A program made the translations under genes and the position numbers. 64,000 nucleotides of DNA from Clostridium_B lapidicellarium (GTDB taxonomy: Bacteria; Bacillota; Clostridia; Clostridiales; Clostridiaceae), in assembly GCF_041224415.1 (NCBI RefSeq), contig NZ_JBGFFE010000003.1, positions 62,001 to 126,000 on the forward strand, in the 5' to 3' direction. Of this stretch, positions 34,390 to 42,961 are shown in pieces. Position 1 is the stretch's first letter. Every line of letters starts with the position of its first letter. The notes below the pieces were generated by a model. That model did not search any database and was not told the origin of the DNA. It saw only the letters and a list, made by a program, of their open reading frames with translations.

Positions 34390-35250
34390 CTATCCCAATA
34401 AATAGGGTTTTAATTTTTTTAATATGTCTTTTAATATGAGAGAATCTTTTTTATAGATATCCTGTGCTTTTTTATCCTCGGTATCAAGGGCGAAGGACAT
34501 CAAATCCGACTCCGCCTTTTCCAAATTGGCATACAGCATCTTTCTCAAATTTAACTGAGGCACTTGAATCATATCGTCAAACAGATCCACATAGAGTTCA
34601 CCACTGGAATTCACCTGACCTATAAATACATTGTCCAGAGAAACTCCGAGCAGTTCCAGCTGCTCATTTAGCCATCCCTGGTTCAGGCCCAAATTGCTTA
34701 AAGATTCATTTATGATATTTCCATCCAATATTACGGTTTGAGGTGCACTCTCGGGATAGGTTTGTATTCCCAGATCCTTTGGAGTAACGGGTTTTTTATC
34801 GGATTTCAATATTACATTTATGTCTCCGGTGGATTCCATTATTGCAAATTCTACATCTCCCAGATCAAATATGTTTTTTGAACGGAGTTCGCGGAGAAGA
34901 TCTTCTCCGCTGTACCTTATTTTACTTAAATTTTCTTCCATGACCTTCCCTTTTTTAACAACTATTATCTCTTTCCCGTTTATTAAATCATACATATATT
35001 TACTTTTCATAGATATATAATCCAAAGCCATTGGAAACAGTATCCATACGGCCAGTGCAATAACGCCGAAAACCCAGTTGGATATCACATTTACAGAAAT
35101 CAATGCAATTAAAACAGCTATGACAATGTAATTTATAAGATTAAAAGGAGTCATTTTTGTCCAGCGCTTTTTGCCCAGTGCCCTTACAAAAAATATGGAC
35201 AGGAAAAATAATGCTGTGGACTTTAATAAAATTGCAATCCAAATTTTCAT
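34390..35250 (-). CDS. DUF421 (YetF-like) membrane protein with DUF1657-like tail
   Basis: 286 residues. The N-terminal ~80 residues hold three membrane segments; residues 90-225 are the soluble DUF421 region (IDLxx-type ENLSKIRYSGEDLLRELR, VEFAIMESTGDINVILKS). The last ~50 residues (NLRKMLYANLEKAESDLMSFALDTEDKKAQD) resemble the DUF1657 proteins encoded on both sides (compare MKTFALETQDQNAKN), so a DUF1657-like module seems fused on. Function unknown; the same gene type sits in transposon-borne spoVA operons linked to high spore heat resistance in Bacillus. Confidence 0.82.
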   Translation of the reverse strand: MKIWIAILLKSTALFFLSIFFVRALGKKRWTKMTPFNLINYIVIAVLIALISVNVISNWVFGVIALAVWILFPMALDYISMKSKYMYDLINGKEIIVVKKGKVMEENLSKIRYSGEDLLRELRSKNIFDLGDVEFAIMESTGDINVILKSDKKPVTPKDLGIQTYPESAPQTVILDGNIINESLSNLGLNQGWLNEQLELLGVSLDNVFIGQVNSSGELYVDLFDDMIQVPQLNLRKMLYANLEKAESDLMSFALDTEDKKAQDIYKKDSLILKDILKKLKPYLLG

Positions 35251-35269
35251 ATTATACTATTCCTCCAAA

Positions 35270-35476
35270 TCAATTGCCTTTGTACTGGGGCTCTTCTTGT
35301 TTTAAAAATTTAATTCTCCTGTTTAAATCCTGAACTACATTTTCCACAGCTTCAAAAGCTTCCCCGTATACATCTCTGGCCTTTTTGTCCTGTTCCTGAA
35401 GAGAATACAACCTCAGCGTACTTCCTGCACCTTTTAAAGTAACCAATGTCTGTTTTACCTTGGATCCTACAGTCAC
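35270..35476 (-). CDS. DUF1657 protein, proximal copy
   Basis: 68 residues, DUF1657 family: MTVGSKVKQTLVTLKGAGSTLR, then LYSLQEQDKKARDVYGEAF. It is the first gene of the spoVA cluster and precedes the DUF421 gene by 19 bases. The start ATG 35476 has AAAGGGGG upstream. A forespore (sigma-G) promoter is expected but I could not assign one with confidence in the 35480-35580 region. Confidence 0.85.
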   Translation of the reverse strand: MTVGSKVKQTLVTLKGAGSTLRLYSLQEQDKKARDVYGEAFEAVENVVQDLNRRIKFLKQEEPQYKGN

Positions 35477-35584
35477 TTTTCAATTCCCCCTTTTAATTCT
35501 AAATATAAATCAAATCTCTTGACTTAGTTTTACCTATTTGCATTAAATTATTACAATTGATTCTATGAATTTCGACAATAAAAT

Positions 35585-35616
35585 AACTCCAACCTATTTT
35601 TCAATAAATTGGAGTT
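35585..35616 (-). terminator. Terminator of argCJBD
   Basis: AACTCCAA (35585-35592) and TTGGAGTT (35609-35616) form an 8-bp stem on the minus strand, followed by ATTTTATT, 14 bases after the argD stop. Confidence 0.65.
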
Positions 35617-35630
35617 GAGTGGACTACAGA

Positions 35631-36818
35631 TTACATGTTGTCTATGGCTTCATATATTATATTCAATCCCTTTTCCAGTTCCTTTTTGGTAATTATAAGA
35701 GGTGGAAGAATTCTTACTACATTATCTGTACCGGCAGTTAATACAAGTAGTCCCTTTTTTAAAACCTCTTTCTGAATTTCAGAAGCTTTCCCGTTTATTT
35801 CTACACCTACCATCAATCCTATTCCACGTACTTCTCTTATATTTTTAGAAGGTTTATTCTTAAAAAAATTTTTAATGAATATTCCCTTTTTAGATACTTT
35901 TTCTAGAAAATTTTCATCTGTAATCTGATTTAGTATCTCTACTGCACCTGCAGCGCAAACTGGATTACCGCCGAAAGTTGAACCATGATCCCCATATTTG
36001 AAAGCATTTTTAAGCTTTTCATTACACAGGGTGGCACCCATTGGAAGACCTCCTCCAAGTGCCTTGGCTACAGATATAATATCAGGCTGGACACCGTAAT
36101 TATTGAAACCATACAGCTTTCCAGTCCTTCCTAAACCACACTGAACTTCATCACATATGACTAAAATATCATTTTTTTCAGCTATTTCAAATACTTTGTT
36201 CACAAATTCCCTACTCAGTGGGTTTACCCCGCCTTCGCCCTGAACTGCCTCTATCATGATGGCGCATACATTTGAATCCACGGCTTTTTCAAGTGCTGTC
36301 GGATTAATATCGACATGTTTGAATCCTTCCGGAAACGGATAAAAATATTTATGGAGTTCTTCCTCTCCTGTAGCTTCCAGTGAAGCCATTGTCCTTCCAT
36401 GAAAGCTTCTATTCAATGTAATTATTGTATTTCTACCTTTTCCATATTTCTCAAAGCTGTATTTTCTAGCAAGTTTTATCGCACATTCATTTGCCTCTGT
36501 CCCTGAATTGCAAAAAAACACCTTGCTCATATTTGAAACTTTTGTAAGTTTTTTGGCCAATTCCAAAATGGGAACATTTAAAACTATATTTGATGTATGA
36601 ACTAACTTATCCAGCTGATCTTTTACAGCTTTTGTCCATTTTTTATTTCCATGCCCCAATGCCATTACTCCTATACCCGAAGTAAAATCCAAATATTCCT
36701 TATCTGAAATGTCGTATAATTTACATCCTTTAGCATGTGTAAATACCACAGGAAGGTATTTATAAGTATCCATCATATATTTTTCAGCATAGTGTAAATA
36801 ATTCATAAAAATTCCCAT
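35631..36818 (-). CDS. argD: ArgD, acetylornithine aminotransferase
   Basis: Class III PLP aminotransferase converting N-acetylglutamate semialdehyde to N-acetylornithine. Visible: FFCNSGTEANECAIKLARK, FHGRTMASLEATG, CDEVQCGLGRTGK and the PLP-lysine block SVAKALGGGLPMGA. Length 395. ATG 36818 is the longest start; ATG 36806 (MNYLHY) is equally possible because neither has a strong ribosome site. The last gene of the arg operon, 83 bases after argB. Confidence 0.94.
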   Translation of the reverse strand: MGIFMNYLHYAEKYMMDTYKYLPVVFTHAKGCKLYDISDKEYLDFTSGIGVMALGHGNKKWTKAVKDQLDKLVHTSNIVLNVPILELAKKLTKVSNMSKVFFCNSGTEANECAIKLARKYSFEKYGKGRNTIITLNRSFHGRTMASLEATGEEELHKYFYPFPEGFKHVDINPTALEKAVDSNVCAIMIEAVQGEGGVNPLSREFVNKVFEIAEKNDILVICDEVQCGLGRTGKLYGFNNYGVQPDIISVAKALGGGLPMGATLCNEKLKNAFKYGDHGSTFGGNPVCAAGAVEILNQITDENFLEKVSKKGIFIKNFFKNKPSKNIREVRGIGLMVGVEINGKASEIQKEVLKKGLLVLTAGTDNVVRILPPLIITKKELEKGLNIIYEAIDNM

Positions 36819-36901
36819 TTACCAGAAACTTGTACAATTCTGCTAAATGGTCTTACCCCCTTTTTTATTGTAAATTCTTAATGCAATCCTGCTATATTAT
36901 T

Positions 36902-37762
36902 CTAATAGATCATCGTACCTATCCCTTTTTTTGAAAATAATTCTAGAAGAAGACAGTGTGGCACTCTTCCATCAATGATATGGGCACTTTTGACTCCGGA
37001 TTTTATTGCTTCAGCACAAGAATTGATTTTAGGTATCATCCCGCCTTTTATTATATTGTCCCTATACATTTTAGGAATATCCTCAAGCTTTATTTCTGAA
37101 ATAAGAGTGGAGGAATCCTGTGTATCCGTCATAATTCCGGGTACATCTGTAAGAAGTATTAAATTTTGTGCCTTTAAAGATACCGCAATTCTAAAAGTAC
37201 AGGTATCTGCATTTATATTGTACAGTTCACCCTTAATTCCTCTTGCTACACTGCTTATTACAGGAATATAGCCATCATCTATGGAATCATTTATGACTTC
37301 AGGGTTTACACGCACTATTTCGCCTACATTTCCTAAATCCACTTTAAATGAGGCTTTCCTGGCTTCGATCATATTGCCATCTATACCGCACAGCCCTATG
37401 GATTTTCCACCATAATCCTCTATTAGATTTACCAAATCCTTGTTGACTTTTCCGCAAAGCACCATCTGAACCACATCCATGGTTTCATCGTCCGTGTACC
37501 TCAACCCGTCTACAAAAATACTTTTTTTATTTAATTTTTTTAAATGGGAAGAAATAAAAGGACCCCCGCCGTGTACGAGAACTATGTTTATTCCAATACA
37601 TTTCATAAGTACCAGGTCATTTATGACATATCTTTTAAGTCTTTCATCTTTCATTACACTGCCGCCATATTTTATGACTATGGTTTTACCTCTGTATTTT
37701 TGAATATAAGGCAGAGACTCTGCCAGGACTACTGCTACGTCATCATAATTCATTGCCTGCAT
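36902..37762 (-). CDS. argB: ArgB, N-acetylglutamate kinase
   Basis: Phosphorylates N-acetylglutamate, second step of arginine synthesis. Amino-acid kinase fold: VIKYGGSVM at the N-terminus, VLVHGGGPFISSHLKK, NINADTCTFRIAVSL and LTDVPGIM. Length 286. The start ATG 37762 is only three bases from AAAGGAGG, so ATG 37753 (MNYDDV) may be the real one. The next gene follows 83 bases later; argJ is 24 bases upstream. Confidence 0.94.
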   Translation of the reverse strand: MQAMNYDDVAVVLAESLPYIQKYRGKTIVIKYGGSVMKDERLKRYVINDLVLMKCIGINIVLVHGGGPFISSHLKKLNKKSIFVDGLRYTDDETMDVVQMVLCGKVNKDLVNLIEDYGGKSIGLCGIDGNMIEARKASFKVDLGNVGEIVRVNPEVINDSIDDGYIPVISSVARGIKGELYNINADTCTFRIAVSLKAQNLILLTDVPGIMTDTQDSSTLISEIKLEDIPKMYRDNIIKGGMIPKINSCAEAIKSGVKSAHIIDGRVPHCLLLELFSKKGIGTMIY

Positions 37763-37786
37763 AGGCCTCCTTTTAGATAAAAGTTC

Positions 37787-39007
37787 CTATGACATATAGT
37801 CTCCATTGATCTTTATATAATCATAAGTCAAATCACACCCCCAGCATCGGACATTATGACTGCCGGAATTGAAATCCAGACTTATGTATACTTCGTCTTC
37901 CGACAGTATATCTTTTGCTTCACCAGCCGAGAATTTTACAGGTTCTCCGTTTTTAAATACCATTATATTGCCTTTTGAGCTTCCGATGCAAACCTGAAGT
38001 TTGTTTATGTCAAAGTCGCCCCCCGAGTATCCAACAGCATCGAGTATTCTTCCCCAATTTGCACTGCATCCAAAGAAAGCGGTCTTAACCAAATTGGAAC
38101 ATATTATTGATTTTGCAAAAATTTCGCCGTCTCTTTCACTGGGTACATTTAAAGCTCTGCATTCTATGAGTTTTGTAGCACCCTCCCCGTCTTTTGCAAT
38201 CATCTTTGCAATTTTTACATTCAATTTTTCAAGTACCTCTAAAAATATCCTGTAGTCCTCATTTTCTTTTTCTATCATCTCATTGCCGGAAAGTCCGTTT
38301 GCCATGATAAGTACTGTATCATTCGTAGAAGTATCCCCATCTACGGAAATTCTGTTGTAACTTATTCTCACACTTTCCCTCAGGGCTTTTTCCAAAAGAT
38401 CACTGCTTATATTTACATCTGTAGTAATAAAAGAAAGCATTGTTCCCATATTGGGGTGTATCATTCCGGAACCCTTTGCCATTACACCTATTACGGCCGG
38501 TTTTCCCTGAATCTCAAATTTTACAGATAGGGTCTTTGGAAAGGTATCCGTGGTCATTATAGCTTCCGACGCATCTTTATACCCTTCTTTGTCTAATTTT
38601 TTTACTAAATGCGGAACAGAATTTTCTATAGAGTCGATATCCAGTTTTACTCCTATAATACCTGTAGATGCCACAAGTACATCGTCCTTTTCAATACCTG
38701 ATTCTTTTGCTACAAGGCTGCACATTTTTTCTGCATCTTCAATACCTTTTTTACCTGTACATGTATTGGCATTACCGCTGTTTGCAATTATGGCCCGGGC
38801 AGTTTTGCTTTTTAAATGATTTTGTGTGACGAGAATAGGAGCGGCCTTTATTTTGTTCTTAGTGAAAACTCCTGCAGAATTACAGGGACTGGCGGACATT
38901 ACAAGAGCTAGATCTTTTAGATTTTTTCCTTTGATTCCACAGCTGATTCCCGAAGACATAAATCCTTTCGGGGAAGTTATGCCTTCTTTTATAAATTTCA
39001 AATTCAT
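37787..39007 (-). CDS. argJ: ArgJ, ornithine acetyltransferase / acetylglutamate synthase
   Basis: Transfers the acetyl group from acetylornithine to glutamate (cyclic pathway) and often makes acetylglutamate from acetyl-CoA. The precursor is self-cleaved before a threonine; here AKGSGMIHPNMGTMLSFITTD carries the cleavage site Gly-Thr where many relatives have Ala-Thr. Other family blocks: SGNANTCTGKKG and VDGDTSTNDTVLIMANG. Length 406; start ATG 39007 with AGGAGG upstream. Confidence 0.94.
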   Translation of the reverse strand: MNLKFIKEGITSPKGFMSSGISCGIKGKNLKDLALVMSASPCNSAGVFTKNKIKAAPILVTQNHLKSKTARAIIANSGNANTCTGKKGIEDAEKMCSLVAKESGIEKDDVLVASTGIIGVKLDIDSIENSVPHLVKKLDKEGYKDASEAIMTTDTFPKTLSVKFEIQGKPAVIGVMAKGSGMIHPNMGTMLSFITTDVNISSDLLEKALRESVRISYNRISVDGDTSTNDTVLIMANGLSGNEMIEKENEDYRIFLEVLEKLNVKIAKMIAKDGEGATKLIECRALNVPSERDGEIFAKSIICSNLVKTAFFGCSANWGRILDAVGYSGGDFDINKLQVCIGSSKGNIMVFKNGEPVKFSAGEAKDILSEDEVYISLDFNSGSHNVRCWGCDLTYDYIKINGDYMS

Positions 39008-39030
39008 TTCAACAACCTCCTGTAGTTTAA

Positions 39031-40065
39031 TTAAAAGACAGCTGGCAGCGTAGTGAGGCCCTCTTTTTCTGAAAAACCCAGGGCAATGTTCATATTTTGA
39101 ATTCCCTGACCTGCAGAACCTTTCATCATATTATCCAGACAAGAGATAACTATCAGTTTATTGTTGTCATCATCATAATGAAGGGAGATATGACAATAAT
39201 TTGAAAGTCTGACACCACTTATTTTTGACACTTCCCCCAGCGGCAGCATTTTTATAAAATTTTCATTTTTATAGAACTGAGAGTATTTTTCATGTACCTC
39301 TTCTAAACTCAATGCCTTTTTGGGAGTTGCATAAATTGTAGATAAAATACCTCTATTTATCGGAAGCAAATGGGGGACAAATGTAAGTTTGACATTCTTT
39401 TTGAATGAATTGCTCAAAGTTTCCTCTATTTCAGGAGTGTGTCTGTGATTTGCCACTTTGTAAGCAGTGAAATTCTCGTTACAATTTACAAAATGACTGC
39501 TTTCCGTAAGTTCTTTACCTGATCCGGTTATCCCGGATTTACAGTCTGCAATTATACCATCTTCTTCTATCAGGTTTTCAGAGAGAAGAGGCAAAAGTGC
39601 CAATTCAACTGAAGTGGCATAGCATCCAGGATTGCCTATGATCTGAGTTCTCCTTATCTCGTCCCTGTTTAATTCCGGAAGACCGTACACGGATTTTTCA
39701 TGTAAGCTTTTATTTAGGAAAGTCTTTCCATACCATTTCTTGTATAAATTTTCATTTTTAAACCTGAAATCTGCCCCCATGTCAATACATATTTTATTTT
39801 CATAAACTGCTTTTTCGACAATGGCCTGACTTAATCCGCTGGGCAGTGCCAAGAATATCAAATCACTTTTTTCTATAATATCCTGCTGGTTTTCACATTC
39901 AAGATCATCGGTTTGATAAAAGCCCGAATATATGCTGGATATGGGTTTACCTCTATATTTTACGGAAGATATCCCGGATATATTCACTTTATTGTGGTTT
40001 GATAAAAGTCTTATAAGCTCGGCCCCAACGTACCCTGTTCCTCCAATAATTCCTACTTGTATCAA
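39031..40065 (-). CDS. argC: ArgC, N-acetyl-gamma-glutamyl-phosphate reductase
   Basis: NADPH-dependent reductase, third step of arginine synthesis, 344 residues. N-terminal nucleotide-binding GIIGGTGYVGAELIRLL, catalytic cysteine in GNPGCYATSVELALLPL, and HRHTPEIEE with the active-site histidine. First gene of argCJBD; ATG 40065 follows AAAAGGAG. The ArgR-controlled promoter lies 45 bases upstream. Confidence 0.95.
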   Translation of the reverse strand: MIQVGIIGGTGYVGAELIRLLSNHNKVNISGISSVKYRGKPISSIYSGFYQTDDLECENQQDIIEKSDLIFLALPSGLSQAIVEKAVYENKICIDMGADFRFKNENLYKKWYGKTFLNKSLHEKSVYGLPELNRDEIRRTQIIGNPGCYATSVELALLPLLSENLIEEDGIIADCKSGITGSGKELTESSHFVNCNENFTAYKVANHRHTPEIEETLSNSFKKNVKLTFVPHLLPINRGILSTIYATPKKALSLEEVHEKYSQFYKNENFIKMLPLGEVSKISGVRLSNYCHISLHYDDDNNKLIVISCLDNMMKGSAGQGIQNMNIALGFSEKEGLTTLPAVF

Positions 40066-40109
40066 ATTTTTTCTCCTTTTCTAATATAGTATTATTTTAA
40101 TATGTAATT

Positions 40110-40138
40110 ATTATATGACTTTATGAATAAATATGCAA
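40110..40138 (-). promoter_or_regulatory. Promoter of argCJBD
   Basis: Minus strand TTGCAT (40138-40133), a 17-base spacer and TATAAT (40115-40110), about 45 bases before argC. Confidence 0.78.
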
Positions 40139-40139
40139 T
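40122..40139. promoter_or_regulatory. ArgR (ARG) box over the argC promoter
   Basis: TATGAATAAATATGCAAT matches the B. subtilis ARG box CATGAATAAAAATKCAAK at 16 of 18 positions and overlaps the -35 element and spacer, the expected site for arginine-dependent repression by ArgR/AhrC. Confidence 0.75.
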
Positions 40140-40210
40140 ATTTTTTATAAAAATAAATACCTTTTTTATAATTTTATTGTCATCTAAACTGTGCAATTTT
40201 CGTATATATA

Positions 40211-40249
40211 AATAAAAACTTTCGTAAATTTCTTACGAAAGTTTTTATT
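40211..40249 (-). terminator. Terminator of the lactate operon
   Basis: A perfect 17-bp stem (40211-40227 with 40233-40249, core AAAAACTTTCGTAA) and five-base loop, 15 bases after the lctD stop; the outer arm ends in a T run on both strands. Confidence 0.88.
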
Positions 40250-40263
40250 CCACAATTATTCAA

Positions 40264-41676
40264 CTATTCACAGACTTTATCCGGATTCAATATATTTTTC
40301 GGATCAAAGGCAAGTTTTATATTTTTCATGAGTTTCATATACTCGTCACCGTACTGGCGGAATATATATTTCTTTTTGGCATATCCTATGCCGTGTTCTC
40401 CTGAAACAGCTCCTTCCAGGTCTTCCGACTTTTTATACATGCAGTCGAATATATCGCTCAATTTCTTATTCCACTCTTCATCTGAAAGTTTATCTTTCAA
40501 AATATAAACGTGTATATTTCCATCTCCTGCATGACCAAAGCTCCTTATTCGTATATTGAACTGTTTCTGAAGATCATTTGTATATTTTACAAATTCAGCT
40601 ACCCTGTTTCTTGGAACAACTACATCGCATTCATCCATATCCGTAGTAGTGGCTTTGACAGCTTCGAGGAATGCTCCCCTTGCAGACCAAACTGACTCTT
40701 TTCTCTCATCAGTGTCTGAAATATATACGTCAAGAGCTCCTTCCTTAAGGCATATATCAGCTACTTTCTCATAATCAGCCTCTATCTGTTCTTTGCTGTT
40801 TCCGTCAAAAGTCAGGAGCAGATATGCATCTGAAGAATTGTCCGGAAATTTCTTTCCCAGGAACTCTTCTGCCGCAAGTATAACTTCTCTCTGCATAAAT
40901 TCTATGGCAGTAGGAACGGATTTTGATTTTATTATCTTGGGCACAGTACTTATAGCCTTGTCAAGATTCGGGAAAGGTATAAGCAAGCTTATGGATTTTT
41001 TAGGAAGAGGGAGAAGTTTTAATATGATCTTTGTAATTATTCCCAGTGTTCCTTCTGAGCCGCATATCAAATCCTTTAAGCTGTAACCGGAACTGTTTTT
41101 AACTATCTTTCCTCCAAATTCAAGTATGGCTCCATTTGGAAGTACCACTTCAAGACCTCTCACATAATCCCTTGTAACACCATATTTTACAGCTCTCATT
41201 CCACCTGCATTTGTACTTACATTTCCACCAATCGTAGCTGATTTTTCACCTGGATCTGGAGGATAAAACAAATCATGGCTTTCCACAAATTTTGCTATAT
41301 CCATGAGAAGCACTCCAGGTTCAAGTGTTAAAGTGAGATTTTCCTCGTCCAATTCAAGTATATTGTTCATCTTAGTCAGATTTATCATTATACCGCCCTC
41401 TATGGGAACTGAAGATCCAACCAGGCCGGTTCCTGAACCTCTCGCAACCACTGGTATATTGTTTTTATAAGCATAGGCCATTATTTTTGAAACTTCCTGT
41501 GCGTTTGAAACTTCTACCATTGCATCAGGATATTTGCTTACTCCCCCCAGTTCATCATGGCTGTAATCGTCATTTATATTTTCACCGGTGAAGACCCTCT
41601 CTTCACCAAGTAAGTCCACAAGAAATTTTACATCGTTATCATCTAATTTTTTATATTTTTTGACACACATTTCCAT
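40264..41676 (-). CDS. lctD: FAD-dependent lactate dehydrogenase of the Etf-linked type (GlcD family)
   Basis: 470-residue FAD oxidoreductase of the GlcD/DLD family. PCMH-type FAD domain: VVARGSGTGLVGSSVP, YPPDPGEKSATIGGNVSTNAGGMRAVKYG, GSEGTLGIIT; C-terminal FAD-oxidase domain with SFGHAGDGNIHV and SGEHGIGYAKK. Placed behind etfB-etfA, it matches the LctBCD complex of Acetobacterium woodii, which oxidises lactate with NAD by spending reduced ferredoxin (electron confurcation). Starts at ATG 41676 after GGAGGAAAAAAC. The specific substrate (lactate rather than glycolate) is inferred from permease and racemase in the operon. Confidence 0.9.
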   Translation of the reverse strand: MEMCVKKYKKLDDNDVKFLVDLLGEERVFTGENINDDYSHDELGGVSKYPDAMVEVSNAQEVSKIMAYAYKNNIPVVARGSGTGLVGSSVPIEGGIMINLTKMNNILELDEENLTLTLEPGVLLMDIAKFVESHDLFYPPDPGEKSATIGGNVSTNAGGMRAVKYGVTRDYVRGLEVVLPNGAILEFGGKIVKNSSGYSLKDLICGSEGTLGIITKIILKLLPLPKKSISLLIPFPNLDKAISTVPKIIKSKSVPTAIEFMQREVILAAEEFLGKKFPDNSSDAYLLLTFDGNSKEQIEADYEKVADICLKEGALDVYISDTDERKESVWSARGAFLEAVKATTTDMDECDVVVPRNRVAEFVKYTNDLQKQFNIRIRSFGHAGDGNIHVYILKDKLSDEEWNKKLSDIFDCMYKKSEDLEGAVSGEHGIGYAKKKYIFRQYGDEYMKLMKNIKLAFDPKNILNPDKVCE

Positions 41677-41726
41677 GTTTTTTCCTCCAAACTAAACTTA
41701 AGATTTGAAATTCATCTATCATTTAT

Positions 41727-42941
41727 TTATGCCGATTGAAGCAGTCCCTTTTTTGCTTTGATATTCTCTATGAGTTTCGGTAAGATCTCATACACATCTC
41801 CTATGATTCCATAGTGAGCCACATTGAATATAGGTGCTTTAGGATCCTTATTTATTGAAACAATCACATCAGAGTTGTTCATGCCTGCTACAAATTGTAC
41901 TGAGCCCGATACGCCACAGGTTATTATGAGCTTGGGTTTAACTGTTCTTCCACTTAATCCTATCTGTTTCTTGGAATCCAGCCATCCTGCTTCTATAAGA
42001 GGTCTTGTACAAGCTACTTGGCCTCCCAGAAGATCTGCCAGTTCATATGCCATTTTTAAATCATTTTCATTTTTAAATGCCCTGCCTACTGCAACTATGA
42101 CATCTGCTTCGGATATTTCCTCCTCCACTTTCTTCTTAGTTACTTTTAGAACTTTTATATTTGATTTAAGTTTACTCTTATCCATCTTCTGTACAGTTAT
42201 CTTTCCTGAAGTGCTCTCAGATCTTTCAGGTGCATTCATTACCTTGTATCTAACTGTAGCCATCTGGGGTCTGTGATTTGGATTCAATATCTTGGCCATT
42301 ATATTACCGCCAAAGGCAGGTCTTATTTGGACAAGATCCGTATTCTTCTTCATATCAAGTACTGTACAGTCAGCAGTAAGTCCTGTCTTGAATCTAGCTG
42401 CAACTCTCGGTGCCAATGATCTTCCCACAGTAGTGGCCCCTACAAGAAGAGTTGAAGGCTTAACCTTGTTTATAAAATCTTCCATAGCTGCAGTATACGG
42501 TTCTATTATAAAATCTTCGAGTTCTTCATAATCATATACAAAAACTTCATCCACGCCGTAGTGAAGTATTTCCTGAGCCTTGTCCTTTATATTATGCCCT
42601 ATGAATACAGCATATACTGGATAATCATCACTTACCTTGGCTGCAAGCTCTTTGGCCTTGCCTATGAGTTCATAAGTTACAGGGTGTATATTCCCCTTTA
42701 CATGATCCACATAGACAGCTATGCCCTTCCACAAGCTCTTGTCTATTTTTTCAACTTTGTCTTCTACGAATTCTACTACTCCTTTAGGTCCCTTTCTTAC
42801 ACACATCTTGCACATTTTACAAGCTGCATTTATTTCCAATCCACCGTCCTTGCTTTCCATTGCTCCAAAAGGACATATGTCTACCAATTCCTTTATGATT
42901 GAAGGAGTAAGTTTTTCTTTGTTTATTACCAATTTACCCAT
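41727..42941 (-). CDS. lctC: EtfA, electron transfer flavoprotein alpha with ferredoxin-like N-terminus
   Basis: 404 residues. The C-terminal FAD domain has the EtfA signature (GVSGSVQFVAGMNNSDVIVSIN) and VGATTVGRSLAPRVAARF; residues 1-60 form a reduced ferredoxin domain. Of the eight cysteines of a 2[4Fe-4S] ferredoxin only CP (ICPFGA, residue 24) and CxxCxxC (CKMCKMC, residues 41-47) remain. These are exactly the four ligands of one cluster, so one [4Fe-4S] is expected. It is the ferredoxin entry point in Etf-linked lactate dehydrogenases. Between etfB and lctD. Confidence 0.92.
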   Translation of the reverse strand: MGKLVINKEKLTPSIIKELVDICPFGAMESKDGGLEINAACKMCKMCVRKGPKGVVEFVEDKVEKIDKSLWKGIAVYVDHVKGNIHPVTYELIGKAKELAAKVSDDYPVYAVFIGHNIKDKAQEILHYGVDEVFVYDYEELEDFIIEPYTAAMEDFINKVKPSTLLVGATTVGRSLAPRVAARFKTGLTADCTVLDMKKNTDLVQIRPAFGGNIMAKILNPNHRPQMATVRYKVMNAPERSESTSGKITVQKMDKSKLKSNIKVLKVTKKKVEEEISEADVIVAVGRAFKNENDLKMAYELADLLGGQVACTRPLIEAGWLDSKKQIGLSGRTVKPKLIITCGVSGSVQFVAGMNNSDVIVSINKDPKAPIFNVAHYGIIGDVYEILPKLIENIKAKKGLLQSA

Positions 42942-42961
42942 TTTCCATTCCTCCTAATAAT

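Noticed and set aside
35480..35580. Sigma-G promoter before the DUF1657/spoVA cluster
   Set aside because: Expected from biology but no pair of -35/-10 elements was convincing by eye.
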